A DNA stretch of 64,000 nt from Mercurialis annua (GCF_937616625.2 NC_065573.1:16321001-16385000), one strand, 5' to 3'; positions 35,482-48,300 are shown, counted from the stretch's first letter. Translations and numbers: made by a program. Notes: generated by a model not told the origin, from the sequence alone.

Positions 35482-36117
35482 TGTAGAAACCTATTTTCCG
35501 GACAGGTAAAAAGTGATAAGGGACTGAAGCGTCCAATGATGATTTCTAGATAAATCTGTCCGAGTGACGAGCTATCGATTTGCTTGCTGGAATCCAAGCA
35601 AACGTAATCAGTGCATAGCTACGAACTTAGAGGATTAAAGCGTAATTAACCTAAAATAACCTATAAAAATCCAAAGAAGTTGTAGTTTAAGTTTAAAAAT
35701 TGGACTAATTGCAATATCATAGAAGTTTATGTGCCAATTTGCAGGTTTTACGAACTAAAATTGACCATATCCAAACTCATAAGGTCCTAGAAGCCTTTTT
35801 GACACTTTTAGGCACCAAAACTGACTTTTAGCACCTTTTTACTTAGCTAACAAGTTCAACTCCGAATTTTAAATGTAAAAATTTAAGGTAAATAAATTAA
35901 AGATAATTCTAATCCTAATAATTTATCACTTAACACTTCTTCAACCTTGAATCAAACTCCAACTAGGCAAAATAATAAATAGCTAATTAACCCTAGAAAC
36001 CCTAATTCACCTCTATATAAACAACATTAAGACAAGCTAGCTAAAGGTCGGACCAGAGCACTAAAACCCTAACCCTGATTTTCGAATTCCCATAGAAAAA
36101 GCCCTAAGTTGGCCGAA

Positions 36118-36171
<54 letters not shown>

Positions 36172-36430
36172 AAATCACTCAATTCTAGTCTTAAAAACAC
36201 CTAAATACGCTTCAATTCTCTAAGAACACAGCCCTGCTCAAATTTGAAGCTGGATTCCACATCCTCTTTGCCAGTTTACGAGTCAAGGACTCAAAGCGGT
36301 ACTTTTGAGGACCCTCAATTCATTCTTTATCACTTTTTATGCTACGATTTATTTGCAATTGCTGAAGTTTGTGAAATAGGATGCATGTTGGCTTACTTTT
36401 GTCGTTTTTGCCATAGTTTCCAAAATATGT
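35482..36430 (+). mobile_element. LTR (TGTAGAAACC...), homologous to 6367-7220
   Basis: The start after the polypurine tract is clear. Similarity to 6367-7220 continues to about 36430. The 3' end is not resolved; the LTR may extend further right. Confidence 0.65.
36119..36171 (+). repeat. Compound (TC)n(AC)n microsatellite
   Basis: About 15 TC units run directly into about 11 AC units. Confidence 0.9.
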
Positions 36431-38351
36431 GTTTTTGATGAAATTGTCATGTAAATTGGAAAAGCATATGATTATATACTGTTTTAATACACATTGTATG
36501 CTAACAATCCAGAATTAGGTCAATTATAGAGCTTAGAATGCATGTTAGGATGTTTTTAAGGTTGTTTACCTCAAATTGCCTTAGCTAATTCACCACGAAA
36601 TAAGCTATTTTTGTGTTTTGATTCGATGTTAGACACTTTAAATCAATCCCAATATGTGTTTTTTTTTGCATTACTTGTTCTTTTTACTGTGTTTTTGAGT
36701 ATTTTTACATGAAACGTCGAACCTAAATGACAAAACGACGGACTGCTGTCCTCCCTGCTCCAGACGCCGTCGCCGCCACGAACTGTCAGCGCTGACAGTA
36801 CACAGTGTCGCCGCGGCACTACGGGTGGCGGCACCGCCTGTTCTTCCCCCCTCCCTAGAATGTTTTCCCAAATCTTCCAAACTACGATTCGATCATGCAA
36901 TTAGGTTTCCAGGCTCTTTTGGGTTCGGAATTAGTCCCAGTTTGAACCCAAACGTAGGAAATTTGATGTATTTTTAATTTTATGCACTGTAACGGGCCAG
37001 ACCCGATGTAAACCGGACCTAGAAGATCATTGATGTAACATAAAGTATAAATCGGGGCCATGAACCCACAACTGGCGAACTCAGCCACATCCAGGCCGAG
37101 TTCAGGGATCACCCAACCTCAAAATCGACCCCGGTTTGAACAGACAAAATCATACCGACTAGACGTACAACTGCTATATTCTAACCAAGAGCCAATTATG
37201 ACCACACTAATGGTCAAGCATGCGCGAGTGCCAGTTACTCAAAAGCAACAAGGTTTAAAAGTAATGCTCATCTTGTATGCATACCAACTGCCTGTGAGCA
37301 CGTTTGCAATGTTTACCACTTTCCAAAAGCATGCCAAATCCAGTATTAAAAGGTTAAAAGACTAACCACGTTAAATTAGCTAATTAAACCAATTCCAGCT
37401 AATCACTTAAATATTTTAGGACTACCACGAAAAAGTAGTAAAAGGTTGTATATGGCATTCAAGATCACATAATAAAATCAACCAAACTTAGACTTCCGGT
37501 TTAGGCTTTGTGCATGTAATCAATACAGACCAGCCAGACTTTTGCTATTTGTTAGAAACCGTCAGGTTTAGATGTATGCTTCGCATTACCAGTCCAGCTC
37601 GAGTCATATGCGCGGCATACGTGTTTACTGCTTTTCCAGACTTGTTTATATTTCCAGCATTATATCCTATGTACTGCTATTGTATGTTGAGATGAAAATA
37701 AACCGAATATGTCCGGTAAATAAAACCAGTAACAGATAAGGCAAGCACATGAGTCCCGGGGAGGTCCACGAACCTGGTGTTTTGGTCCGATGCACGATAA
37801 TCTTACCCATAAACGAGTAAGGTTATCTAGTCGGTATAAAAGACATTTTCTAGTTGAACTAGGTGGGGATTCCATTTTTCAAATCTTTTCCAGATCCGAA
37901 GTCAGCCATAAACTTGCGCGAGCGGCCCTCGGACCTCGCTCTGCTCACAACATTTCACCAGCCCGTTAGTCTTAATGGCATAATAGGTCCGTTTTGGGTT
38001 CATTAGTAATATTTTTTATCTATCCGAACATTATGGCCAATGTATTCTTCGCTATATACGTTAGGGGTGTATTTGACCCTTTTCTCTTAATAAAAATATA
38101 CAATAGGCTTTTATTCCTTTTCTCATGAAAAAAAAAATCTTAATTTTATTCTCAATTTTATAAAACCTTGAAAAGGACAAACTTAAAACAACAAAATTGT
38201 CGATAACAAAAAAACAACAAAACTGAAAATTACACAAGCATTTCCATTTCCATTTCCACAATGTGAGCAAAGAAATAGTCAAAATCATATAGTAATTTTT
38301 TTGCCTGAATTAAAACTAGATAAGCACAACAAACACTGAAAAAAAAAAGCC
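36431..38351. other. Intergenic/LTR-like sequence upstream of the second SSL gene
   Basis: It is moderately GC-rich at 36720-37150 and 37500-37990, possibly the rest of the long LTR. No coding frame shows a domain and no clear TATA box was chosen. Confidence 0.35.
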
Positions 38352-41299
38352 ATGAACAGAAATTTGACAGTAGGTGCAGCAGCAGCAGCTACGCTAGTGG
38401 CAATCCTCTCGATAATCATAACGAATCCCAACAACATATTTGCACCACCTCCTATACCTTCATCTAATGACAATCTCCACTCTGCTAAAATCGTTCCGGT
38501 GACCGGAGCTGTAGGACCGGAGAGCATTGTTTTTGATGCAAATGGAGAAGGACCCTACACTGGTGTTGCTGATGGTAGAATCCTCAAGTGGCAAGCAGAT
38601 CCCCTCGGCTGGGTTGAATTCGCTGTCACTTCTTCTAATAGGTAATTTGCCCATCTGGGCCACTTTTTTTTGTTGTTGATCATCTTCAGTAATTACTTAA
38701 TTGGAAAATTATATAAAAACAAACTGTTGTGCCATTTTATTTGCGCACAAAGGTCGCGGGTTCGAACCCCGGCTACGCCCTTTCTTAATATGGATTGGTT
38801 GAGGTTGGATTGCTGGCCTATAGCACGGAATTACCAGGTATGTGGGATTGCAGGCGGTCCACATCCCGGGGTTTGACAATGATATTGAGTTTCGGCTCAC
38901 TAGAGTGAGTCCTCGTCACAAAAAAAAAATTGTCTATGGAAATGCTTTTTGACTTGTTGTTAATATGAGTTGATGCAACAGTTGTTTGAGATAAACTCGC
39001 TAACAGTCTTAACTTAATTTCGGAAGTTAAGAACTTAATATAGAGATGTAACTAAAGGTTGCACAATCAGCTTGAAGTTGACTTTCAGAGAGAAGTTAGG
39101 AAGTGAGTTATCATAAAAAGGGGATGTAATTTTTGAATGGTGTTCATCTGATGCATGCTAGAAGTTTACGGACAAGTCTATTTTTGCAGCTTGACGATAA
39201 AAATAAATCCTAGGGTTGTGTTTCACTTGCATTCGGATAAGATACGGAACTTGAAAGGCGAATGGGACAAGCCATTTTCAGTAGGCTCTCGTTAATCTAT
39301 AGTGATAAATGGGGCTAGAATTAATAAAGATACATGTTAGTACCTTGTAAATCTTAGAATCGGCCGGTGAGATGATGGGGATAAGCCTCATGATCGAGAG
39401 GAAAACAGCCCAGATCACTAGTTAAGGCCCCTAAACGACCCTATATGTAACTTAAGTTGGTTCTTTCATTACGTGACTTGCATTGTACGTAGTTCTTTAT
39501 CACACTATAGTTGATTTTAGATTACAACAATGAATGTTGATACGTACTGGTTTCCAATTTGTAACCAAAAATGGAATCCACAACTTTCTTCTGCCTTTCC
39601 CCTTCTCAAGAAATATGCTTAGAAAGTATGCATTTTGTTTGCCTTATAAGTTGTAGTTGCTATTTTGGTGTCTAATAGAAACAGGATCTGACAGTGGTAA
39701 TACCTACTATATGTAAGTTGCATTATTTCGGTTACAAATGTAAATAAATTGCTGGATCATCTATTCTACTATCTTGTTTCGCATTACTGTGATATGCATC
39801 AATTTGACTGATGGTGAACATCTCAATGTGCAAGGAAGGAGTGCATTCGACCATTTGCACCAGAACTGGAGCATGTTTGTGGAAGGCCATTGGGACTGCG
39901 GTTCGATAAGAAAACTGGAAATCTCTACATTGCTGATGCCTATTTAGGTCTTCAAGTAGTAGGTCCAGATGGAGGCTTAGCAACTTCTGTAGTCTCTCAA
40001 GTTGAGGGTCATCCCTTTCGCTTCACCAATGATTTGGATATTGATGAGCAGGAGGATGTGATCTACTTCACAGATACCAGCAAAGTCTTTCAAAGAAGGT
40101 AAGTTTAATTTTAAAGCTAAGAAGTATCATTTGCAAACCTTTAAATCTGCCATATCTGAAAACTATTCAAATTAATACTGAATGTGTAAACCTACTGCAT
40201 TTGAAAGCTGTACAGTGCATGAAAATGTAGGCTTGTCAAGAATTCTGACTTGGACCTGGTCATATATTGAAATCACGTAAATTGCCTGAACTTGCTTCAT
40301 AGTTGAACTTGATCATTCTTGAGTTTAGTTGAGTGCAAAGTTCCTAATTCGGTTTTTAAACTGGATATCTGGATTTTGTTTAAAACACATAGAATAAACA
40401 TGTAAAGTTATACTTTCATTAGAATTTCAGATAAGCAGAAAGGAAAATTTATATAATGGAGAAAAAATTACCTACAGAGGAGGCGCAATATTATGCTGAA
40501 TATGCCTGAAGAACACTTTATCTCATTTCACCTTTCCTGCTAAGATAAATCGTTAACTGCATTTCGACCAAGTTCTGATGTTTAAAATTTGTTATTGCAC
40601 TGAGAAGCTGTGTAAAAGCTATTTCCTATTTGTTTACTCTGAAGTTTTATTCTTCGACTCTTTTGAACTGAATATGGTTTTCTTTTTTACCTTCTCTGGT
40701 TTACTCCATTTTATCTTATTATTTGCAGGCAATTTATGGCAGCAGTTTTGGAATATGACAAGACCGGTAGGTTGCTAAAGTATGATAAGTCAAACAAGAA
40801 CGTAACAGTCTTACTAGAAGGCCTGGCTTTTGCAAATGGTGTAGCTTTGAGCAAGGACCGCTCCTTTGTATTAGTAGCCGAAACCACTAGTTGTCAGCTA
40901 ACAAGATATTGGCTTCATGGCCCTAATGCTGGAAAGGTAGATGTTTTTGCAAAGCTTCCGGGGTTCCCTGATAACATCAGAAGAAATTCAAAAGGGGAGT
41001 TTTGGGTAGCTTTGCATTCCAAAAAAGGACTTTTAGCTAAGCTGGTTTTGTCGAACCCATTGATCGGAAAGACACTATTGAAGTTTCCGTTTAGCTTTGT
41101 GCAACTGCATTCAATGTTAGTCGGAGGAAAGCCACATGCAGCTGCTATAAAGCTGAGTGAGGATGGAAAAGTTGTCGAGATTTTAGAAGATTCCGATGGC
41201 AAGACATTGAGGTTTATTAGTGAAGTGGAAGAGAAGGATGGAAAGCTTTGGATTGGGTCAGTTTTAATGCCGTTCCTTGGTATTCATTATTCGCACTAA
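38352..41299 (+). CDS. Strictosidine synthase-like (SSL/APMAP-type) protein, 3 exons, 374 aa
   Basis: Exons are 38352-38641, 39835-40098 and 40729-41299, with introns of 1193 and 630 bp. Both junctions are GT-AG and phase 2, splitting R97 and R185. The total of 1125 nt is 375 codons with TAA. The N-terminus has a hydrophobic anchor (about residues 5-24, Ala-rich then LVAILSIII), followed by a Pro-rich linker. Landmarks are VGPESIVFDANGEGPYTGV, CGRPLGLRF, LYIADAYLGL, VGPDGGL, VIYFTDTSK, KTGRLLKYD, FANGVALSKD, LPGFPDNIRR and EEKDGKLWIGS. Two Cys residues in exon 2 (12 apart) match the conserved disulfide region of the family. The residue aligned to the catalytic Glu of strictosidine synthase appears to be Ser. 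It is probably a membrane-anchored, lumen-facing beta-propeller. Its shared intron positions with the first SSL gene indicate duplication from a common ancestor. Substrate unknown. Confidence 0.95.
38722..38934 (+). mobile_element. SINE-like, B-box-containing element in intron 1 of the second SSL gene
   Basis: AAAGGTCGCGGGTTCGAACCCC is a tRNA-type B box. The sequence continues through GGTCCACATCCCGGGG and TTTCGGCTCACTAGAGTGAG and ends in a poly-A run at about 38923-38931. A-box sequence is weak. It is not a tRNA gene, since there is no closed cloverleaf. Confidence 0.65.
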
Positions 41300-41602
41300 A
41301 TCTTGCAAATAAGTTTGAAGTCTAGTTTCTGTAGTGGACCAATTCGTTAAAATGCCGCCAAGCCACCATGACTTTATTGCAGCTCGTGCTGTTCATAACT
41401 AAGAATTGTTTTTTCTTTTCGTGCTTGCTACATCAAAAACTAAATCACAAGTTTTTGATAAAAAAAGTAGCCATGCTAGTAAGCTTTGTATTATGAATAC
41501 TCTTACACTTTACAGGTGCTATTTTTGGATATATTTTCTAGTTCCATGAGCAGGTTGATGTACTCAATCTAGTTCCACTTGCTGGTGAAAATATTATCTG
41601 GC
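41300..41602. other. 3' flank of the second SSL gene
   Basis: Likely 3' UTR and downstream sequence; no further gene. Confidence 0.4.
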
Positions 41603-42832
41603 TAAGAGCACTTTTTATGCTAAATTTAGCATGAAAAAGTGGTAAAATGCTATAGATAGCATAGCATTTCAAATTTTACTACAATGCACGAAGTTAAAAA
41701 GAAATGTTATAATTATTTATTAAGATAATTATCTCTTAATTTTATTAATTGCTAATTATTTAATAATTTTTTAATTAAATATTTTAAACTAAAATTTATG
41801 TAACATTTTTTTAATTTATTAATGAGCTTTTCAAAAGATATAATTAAAAAATCGATGAATTATATAAAAATAAATTATTTAATTTTTTTATTATATTGAT
41901 GTATGGTCTACTATTAAAAAATCAAATTGATGTTGTAAAATTAAATAGAAGCACAAAATTTAAAATGAAAAAAGTAAAAACAATAAAAAAATAGGTTAAA
42001 ATAATAAATGCAAAAAATGACCGTGGTAAAATCGTAATTAATAGTGAATTGCTATTGGTTGTTGAATTTTAGCATATGCTATAGTCTATGCTAAATTTAG
42101 CACGTGATATAGCATATGCTAAATTTAGCACAAACTATAGCACTGTATTGGAAATGTATTTTAAGATTAAATGTTAAATTATGGCATTAGCACTTCATTT
42201 TACCATTGCATTGATGCTACTTTTTATGCTAAATTTAGCATGAAAAAGTGGTAAAATGCTATAGATAGCATAGCATTTTAAATTTTACTCCAATGCACAA
42301 TGTTAAAAAGAAATGTTATAATTATTTATTAAGATAATTATCTCTTAATTTTATTAATTGCTAATTATTTAATAATTTTTTTAATTATATATTTTAAACT
42401 AAAATTTATGTAATATTTTTTTAATTTAATAATGATTCAAAAGATATAATTAAAAGAATCGATGAATTATATAAAAATAAATTATTTATTTTTTTTATTA
42501 TATTGATGTATGGTCTACTATTAAAAAATCAAATCGATGTTGTAAAATTAAATAGAAGCACAAAATTTAAAATGAAAAAAGTAAAAAAAGTAAAAAAAGT
42601 AGGTTAAAATAATAAATGCAAAAAATGACCGTAGTAAAATTGTAATTAATAATGAATTGCTATTGGTTGTTGTATTTTAGCATATGCTATAGTCTGTGCT
42701 AAATTTAGCACGTGATATAGCATATGCTAAATTTAGCACAAACTATAGCACTGCATTGGAGATGTATTTTAAGATTAAATGCTAAATTATGGCATTAGCA
42801 CTTCATTTTAGCATTGCATTGGAGATGCTGTA
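41603..42832. repeat. Two tandem copies of a ~609-bp MITE-like unit
   Basis: CTTTTTATGCTAAATTTAGC occurs at 41611 and 42220, and the following ~600 bp are co-linear with few differences. Each unit has TTTAGCATATGCTA-type inverted motifs at both ends and ends near GCATTGGAGATG. The left unit reads TTGATGCTAC at the junction. The pair is a recent tandem duplication or two adjacent insertions of one family. Confidence 0.88.
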
Positions 42833-43012
42833 AATATTTTAGAATATCAAAATGTGTGATACAAAAGGCTCGTGACCACATGCTGACTCGATTATGAAAT
42901 CATGGATTGAAGCCGAGTCCTTTCAATTACTTTTTCATCAAAGGGCTATTACTAAAATCAAAAATAAATTTTAGATTCATTAATATGATTTCTATGTTAA
43001 TTTCATATTGTA

Positions 43013-43098
43013 CTAATGAACTCCGGTTCAAGCGGTAAGGAGTGAGCTCCAAAACTCTGGAGGCCTTGGGTTCGAATTCCATCATGGCAAAAAAAAAA
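43013..43098 (+). mobile_element. Short SINE-like sequence with A and B boxes and poly-A
   Basis: GGTTCAAGCGGTAAGG resembles an A box, GGGTTCGAATTCC is a B box, and (A)10 follows. Without target duplications the call is tentative. Confidence 0.5.
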
Positions 43099-43128
43099 TG
43101 GAAAATATGAAAGGCTAGAGATGGAGAC

Positions 43129-43607
43129 TGATACCGACCTAAGAATATCCGAACTCCAAGCATCGCCTAGGAAACGCTATACTCGCCCACTAAGCACCCG
43201 AAAGGACCATCGCCCAGATGTGATACAAATATCGCCCATTTCTGTCTTAATCAAGACTCCGCCCGATCGGATATAAAGCTTACCTCGTCCACTTCGTTCC
43301 CTTATCTCCACTATCCGGGATAATCGGAGAACGTGCCTTAACCATCATCAGAAATCGTGGGACAAACCCACGATTTACCAGATGACAACTGCCATAAACT
43401 CACTATAAAAGGAAGCCGCAGAATGTTGAGAAAGGTACGCAGAAAATAGACTTAAACACTTCAACACTCACTTACTCACAAAAAACCCTTATTGACTTAA
43501 GCATCGGAGCGGCTTCCAGGCTAAACCAGCCGGAGGCCCTTTGAGCTTACATTCGTTATTTGTGCAGGAACACAGTACGGGCGACCCTTTCAGATCGACC
43601 TGTATCA
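43129..43607 (+). repeat. 5' LTR of the Tat element
   Basis: TGATACCGACC...CCTGTATCA. A TATA box (ACTATAAAAGG) lies at 43402-43412. A candidate primer-binding site (TGGTGCGGTGAGCGTGG) starts at about 43610. Confidence 0.95.
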
Positions 43608-43675
43608 TTTGGTGCGGTGAGCGTGGAACTTATTAGTTTCGTCGTTCCTTATTTTTCAGACTTTGCTTTTCCATA

Positions 43676-45376
43676 ATGGATCCCCCGGGAGATGATATCC
43701 CGCCAGCCACCAACAGAGGAGACGGGGAAACAGAACCGCCGGCCCTAAATTTGTTTCCCCCAGGCAGTGAAGAAGGAGAAACCAGTGATCCTCAGGCGAT
43801 AAGACAGACGTCACCTCCAATTACCGGAGCGCCGAATGAAGAGCCAATCAGCAGCCAGGCGATGTTCAAAGCTTTCCTGGAGATCACCAGTTTACTCAAA
43901 GACATCAAACAGACAGTATCGCTGCAATCGCAAGAGCCCAAATCAACAAAATTATCCGCAGAAAAGTCGACGTCATCCTTAGATAAGGGAAAGGAACCGC
44001 TCGGACTAGAAAAGACGCCGGACAACTCTGCCCAGAGACAAAACGCCCCCATAACAATCCCGGACGAGGAACGGTGGATGGAAGAACAACATGCTCCCAA
44101 GGAAAGAGAAGAACGTCTGGAGGAAAAAGTACGTCAGGTCATGAGCAGGCTCGGGATAAGATGTGAAGACGTAGATATCTCCCTTCGGAGTGATTCACCC
44201 CTTGCAGATTTCATTATCTCTCACGAGTTCCCTGCTAAATTCAAGTATCCTCCAAATTTGGAATCTTATGATGGGACCGGTTGCCCCAAGAGTCATGTGC
44301 ATAAATTCCAAGCAGTAATCAATGTTCAGACAAACCTGGATCATGTATTGTGCAAACTTTTTCCCACTACCCTGAAAGGTCTGGCACAGGAATGGTACCA
44401 AAGCTTGAAGCCGGGCTCGATACAAACATTCAAGCAATTCTCAGGGTTATTTCAGGCCAGATTCGTAGCATGCATCCCTCAAAAGAAGTTGTCCACGGAC
44501 CTGCTAGCCATCATGCAAAGAGACGGAGAGACACTCAGGAAATATATAGAAAGGTTCAACAAGGAGGCGATGCAGATAGAAGAACTAAGTCAGGAGATCG
44601 CCTATACAGCATTGCTCAACGGGACCACTAATTCAGACCTGAGAAAAGAGTTGCTGGCTAAATCACCAAAATCGTTTACTACGTTGATGATCATCGCACA
44701 TACACAAATCCGAGTGGATGACGGACAGAGAGAGATAAAGAACCGGCACGGACGGACAGAAGAACGAACATTCTCAGAAAGAAGAAATGGGGATAGATCG
44801 CCCATAGGAAAAAGGTTCGGGGAAAAAGGTAGCGACCGTTTCAGAAATAAGAGAAAAACGGACGAGGACAGGCGATACACCCCCCTGAACACAACCAGAA
44901 CCAATGTATTATTTTGGGTAAAAGACAACCGGGAGAAGGTCAGGTGGCCAAGAAAAATGAATACCTCATCAGCCAACAAGAGGGACAACAACAAATACTG
45001 TGAATTCCACAGAGATAACGGTCACACCACCGATGAATGCTGGCACCTGAAGGAAGAAATAGAGAAATTAATAGAAAGAGGCTCCCTTTCCCAATTCGTG
45101 AAAAGGGGCGCTGAAACCAGGGAAATGGAAGCAGAAAGAAAAGAAGAGACCACCAGAAGACCTAGGCCGGACCCAGCAGGCGTGGTCAACGTAATAATGG
45201 GCGGATCAACCGGAGGAGACAGCAACACCACAAGAAAGAAAGCGGCTAGGACGGTCTATTCTGTCAGCCTAAGTGCACCAGAAACAAAGAAGTTTGAAGC
45301 ATATCTTTTTCAGAAGGTGATAGCCATGGCTTATCACTCCCCCACGAAGACGCCCTGGTTGTCAAGGGGCGACTAA
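43676..45376 (+). CDS. Tat gag, 566-residue open frame
   Basis: The N-terminus is disordered and Pro/Glu-rich. The retrotransposon gag (capsid) domain spans about residues 198-315 (LESYDGTGCPKSHVHKF, LAQEWYQSL, IQTFKQFSGLF). A zinc-knuckle-like CEFHRDNGHTTDEC lies at about 441-454. The frame ends in TKTPWLSRGD, in a region where the pol frame already reads HEDALVVKGRLN. Gag and pol therefore overlap out of frame around a C5 run at 45339-45343. It assembles the virus-like particle. Confidence 0.93.
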   Translation: MDPPGDDIPPATNRGDGETEPPALNLFPPGSEEGETSDPQAIRQTSPPITGAPNEEPISSQAMFKAFLEITSLLKDIKQTVSLQSQEPKSTKLSAEKSTSSLDKGKEPLGLEKTPDNSAQRQNAPITIPDEERWMEEQHAPKEREERLEEKVRQVMSRLGIRCEDVDISLRSDSPLADFIISHEFPAKFKYPPNLESYDGTGCPKSHVHKFQAVINVQTNLDHVLCKLFPTTLKGLAQEWYQSLKPGSIQTFKQFSGLFQARFVACIPQKKLSTDLLAIMQRDGETLRKYIERFNKEAMQIEELSQEIAYTALLNGTTNSDLRKELLAKSPKSFTTLMIIAHTQIRVDDGQREIKNRHGRTEERTFSERRNGDRSPIGKRFGEKGSDRFRNKRKTDEDRRYTPLNTTRTNVLFWVKDNREKVRWPRKMNTSSANKRDNNKYCEFHRDNGHTTDECWHLKEEIEKLIERGSLSQFVKRGAETREMEAERKEETTRRPRPDPAGVVNVIMGGSTGGDSNTTRKKAARTVYSVSLSAPETKKFEAYLFQKVIAMAYHSPTKTPWLSRGD

Positions 45377-48300
45377 ACAATTTCGAAGTATCTCGGATGC
45401 TCGTAGACACGGGAAGTTCGGTCAACATGATCACGATGGAAGTGTTTGGAAGGATCGGACTAAAGAAGGAAAGTTTGACACGAGTATCCACTCCATTGGT
45501 AGGACTCGGAGGCAAATCTGTACAGGTGGAAGGATCATTAGAGATAAGCATCCAACTGGGGGATGGAGAGATCTATAAAGAAGTCCGAGCAGAATTCATG
45601 GTAGTCAATATGGACTTCGCCTACAACACAATTCTGGGAAGGCCACTACTACACGACACGTGCGCATCCATTTGCGTGAGGTACTTACTGATGAAAATCC
45701 CGACCAGGGAAGGCGATGCGGAAGTCAGAGGATGTCAAAAATCAGCAAGAGAGGCATACTTTACGGCCCTCAAAAAGGTTCACGTAACTTTGCCGGTGTT
45801 AACAATGGAACCTCCAGAAAGGACAGAGAAGGCAGAACATTATGGGCGAACTACGAAGATAGAGCTATCCCCAGGAAAAGAGATAGTGGTCGGAGATGAG
45901 CTGGAGGAAGGGACCAAGCGGTCTCTGACAGAAAATCTCAGAGCACTGGGAGACTCCTTTGCCTGGACAACAGACGAACTGATCGGAGTAAACCCGGATG
46001 TCATATGCCATCGGTTAAACATAGCGGCCGACTCAAAGCTCGTGGTACAAAAGAAAAGAAGACACTCACCCAAAAAACAGCTAGCCATCGCAGAAGAAAT
46101 CGCCAAGTTGAAGGAAGCAAACGTGATCAAAGATGCTTATTACCCAAAATGGGTGGCCAACGTGGTGATGGTGAAAAAGTCCAACGGCACTTATCGAATG
46201 TGTGTAGACTTCACAGATCTAAACAAGGCATGTCCTAAAGACAGTTTCCCATTGCCAAGCATCGATCAATTAGTGGACTCCACGGCGGGCCACGCCCTAT
46301 ATGCGTTCTTGGACGCCAAAGCAGGATACCATCAAATACCCATGGCATCAGAAGACCAGGAAAAAACGGCTTTCGTAACGGACCAGGGGTTATTTTGTTA
46401 TAAAATGATGCCATTCGGCTTAAAACACGCAGGAGCCACATATCAGCGGTTGGTGAACTTCATATTCAGAGATCAGATTGGAAAACACATGGAAGTTTAT
46501 GTGGATGACATGATTATTAAGAGCGTCAGGACTGAAGACCATCCAGCGGATGTGAAGGTAGTCTTAGAAACGCTGAAAAAATACCAATTAAAGCTAAATC
46601 CGGAGAAGTGTGTATTTAGAGTACCAGCAGGAAAATTCTTGGGATACATGGTCTCCCAGCGTGGGATTGAAGCCAACCCAGATAAAATTGAAGCAGTCCT
46701 GAAAGTGGCACCACCCCGGAGCATACACGAAGTCCAGAAACTCAACGGCCGGATCACGGCCCTAGGTCGATTCATGTCCTGCTCGGCAAAACGATGCTTG
46801 CCTTTCTTCAAAACCCTGAAGCAGATCAAGAACTTCACATGGATAGCAAAATGCCAACAGGCGTTCGAGGAATTGAAAAGCTTCCTCTCGTCACCCCCAC
46901 TTTTGGCGAGACCAGATCCGGGCGACGTGTTATATTTATATATCTCTTGCTCGGACGAAACAATAGCAGGAGTATTGGTATCGGAAAAAGAAGGAGAACA
47001 ATACCCGATCTACTACATTAGCAAAGTGCTCAGAGATGCAGAGCTAAGATACCCAAAGTTGGAGAAGCTGGCGCTATGTGTATACACCGCCACCATCAAG
47101 CTCCGACATTACTTCAAAGGACACCAAGTCATTGTACGGACCGACCAACCATTACGGAAAATCCTCCAGAAGGCAGAGACAAGTGGACGCATAGCAGAAT
47201 GGGCTGTCAAAATAGGAAGCTTGGGCGTTATCTATGAAGCTCGGAAAGCACTGAAGGCTCAAGCACTAGCCGACTTCTTCGCAGAATTAACATTCAAGGA
47301 ACCCATGGAGAACAAAACGACTCCCTGGGAGATACACGTCGATGGAGCAGTTTGCGGAGAAGGAGCGGGTATCGGAGTCGTGCTCAAAGGATCGGGGAGA
47401 GTCCAAATGGAATACTCAGCAAGACTCGAATTTCCAGCTTCCAACAATGTTGCGGAATATGAGGCGCTGATAACAGGGTTGCAATTGTGCGAGGAACTCA
47501 ATATCTCCGAAGTCCAGATCTATAGTGATTCACAATTGGTCGTGAACCAAGTCTCAGGGAACTTCGAGGTAAAAGAAGCTACACTGAAGAAATGCGCCAA
47601 GCAAGCCAAAACCTTCTTTGCCAATAATGGGCGATCTTGGTCATTACAGCAAATACCTAGAGCAATGAATGGAAGATCAGACGAATTGGCAAAGTGGGCA
47701 GCAACAAAGAATTACGGTTCAATGAGAAACATCCCTCATGAAATCAAACGACAGCCTAGCTTCCAAGAAGAAATTGAAGAAGGCGAAGTACTGATGGTAG
47801 AAGGAGAAGAAACCTGGATGACTCCCCTCACAGCATACTTAGCTAATGGAATACTTCCTGAGGATAGAAAGGAAGCCAAAAGAATAGTGATACTATCATC
47901 AAAGTTCGGAATATACAATGGCCAGCTGTACAAACGGTCATTCACCCATCCCTGGCTAAGATGTGTGAACAAAGAAGAAGTAGAGTACATCATAAAAGAA
48001 TTACATGAGGGGACATGCGGAGCACATGATGGAGTATCAACACTGGTCAGGAAAGCCCTGTTATAAGGCTATTATTGGCCCACAATGAAAGAACAAGCTA
48101 CAACGCTAGTAAGAGGATGCTGGCCTTGCCAGCAACATGCTTTGATACCAAGAAAGCAAGCTTCAGAAATGAAACCGATCGGCAGTGCATGGCCCTTCGC
48201 CCAGTGGGGTATGGATATCCTGGGACCTCTCCCTTTGGCCACAGGACAGCGGAAGTTCCTAGTAGTGGCAATCGACCACTTCACTAAGTGGATAGAAGCA

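Noticed and set aside
38750..38780. tRNA gene
   Set aside because: Only a B-box/T-arm-like stretch is present, with no closed acceptor or anticodon arm. It fits a SINE.
15247..41299. True strictosidine synthase (alkaloid pathway) genes
   Set aside because: The catalytic Glu appears absent and no other alkaloid-pathway gene lies nearby. The SSL/APMAP-type call is safer.
43013..43090. tRNA gene
   Set aside because: A and B boxes are present but the arms do not pair as a cloverleaf, and a poly-A follows. SINE-like is more likely.
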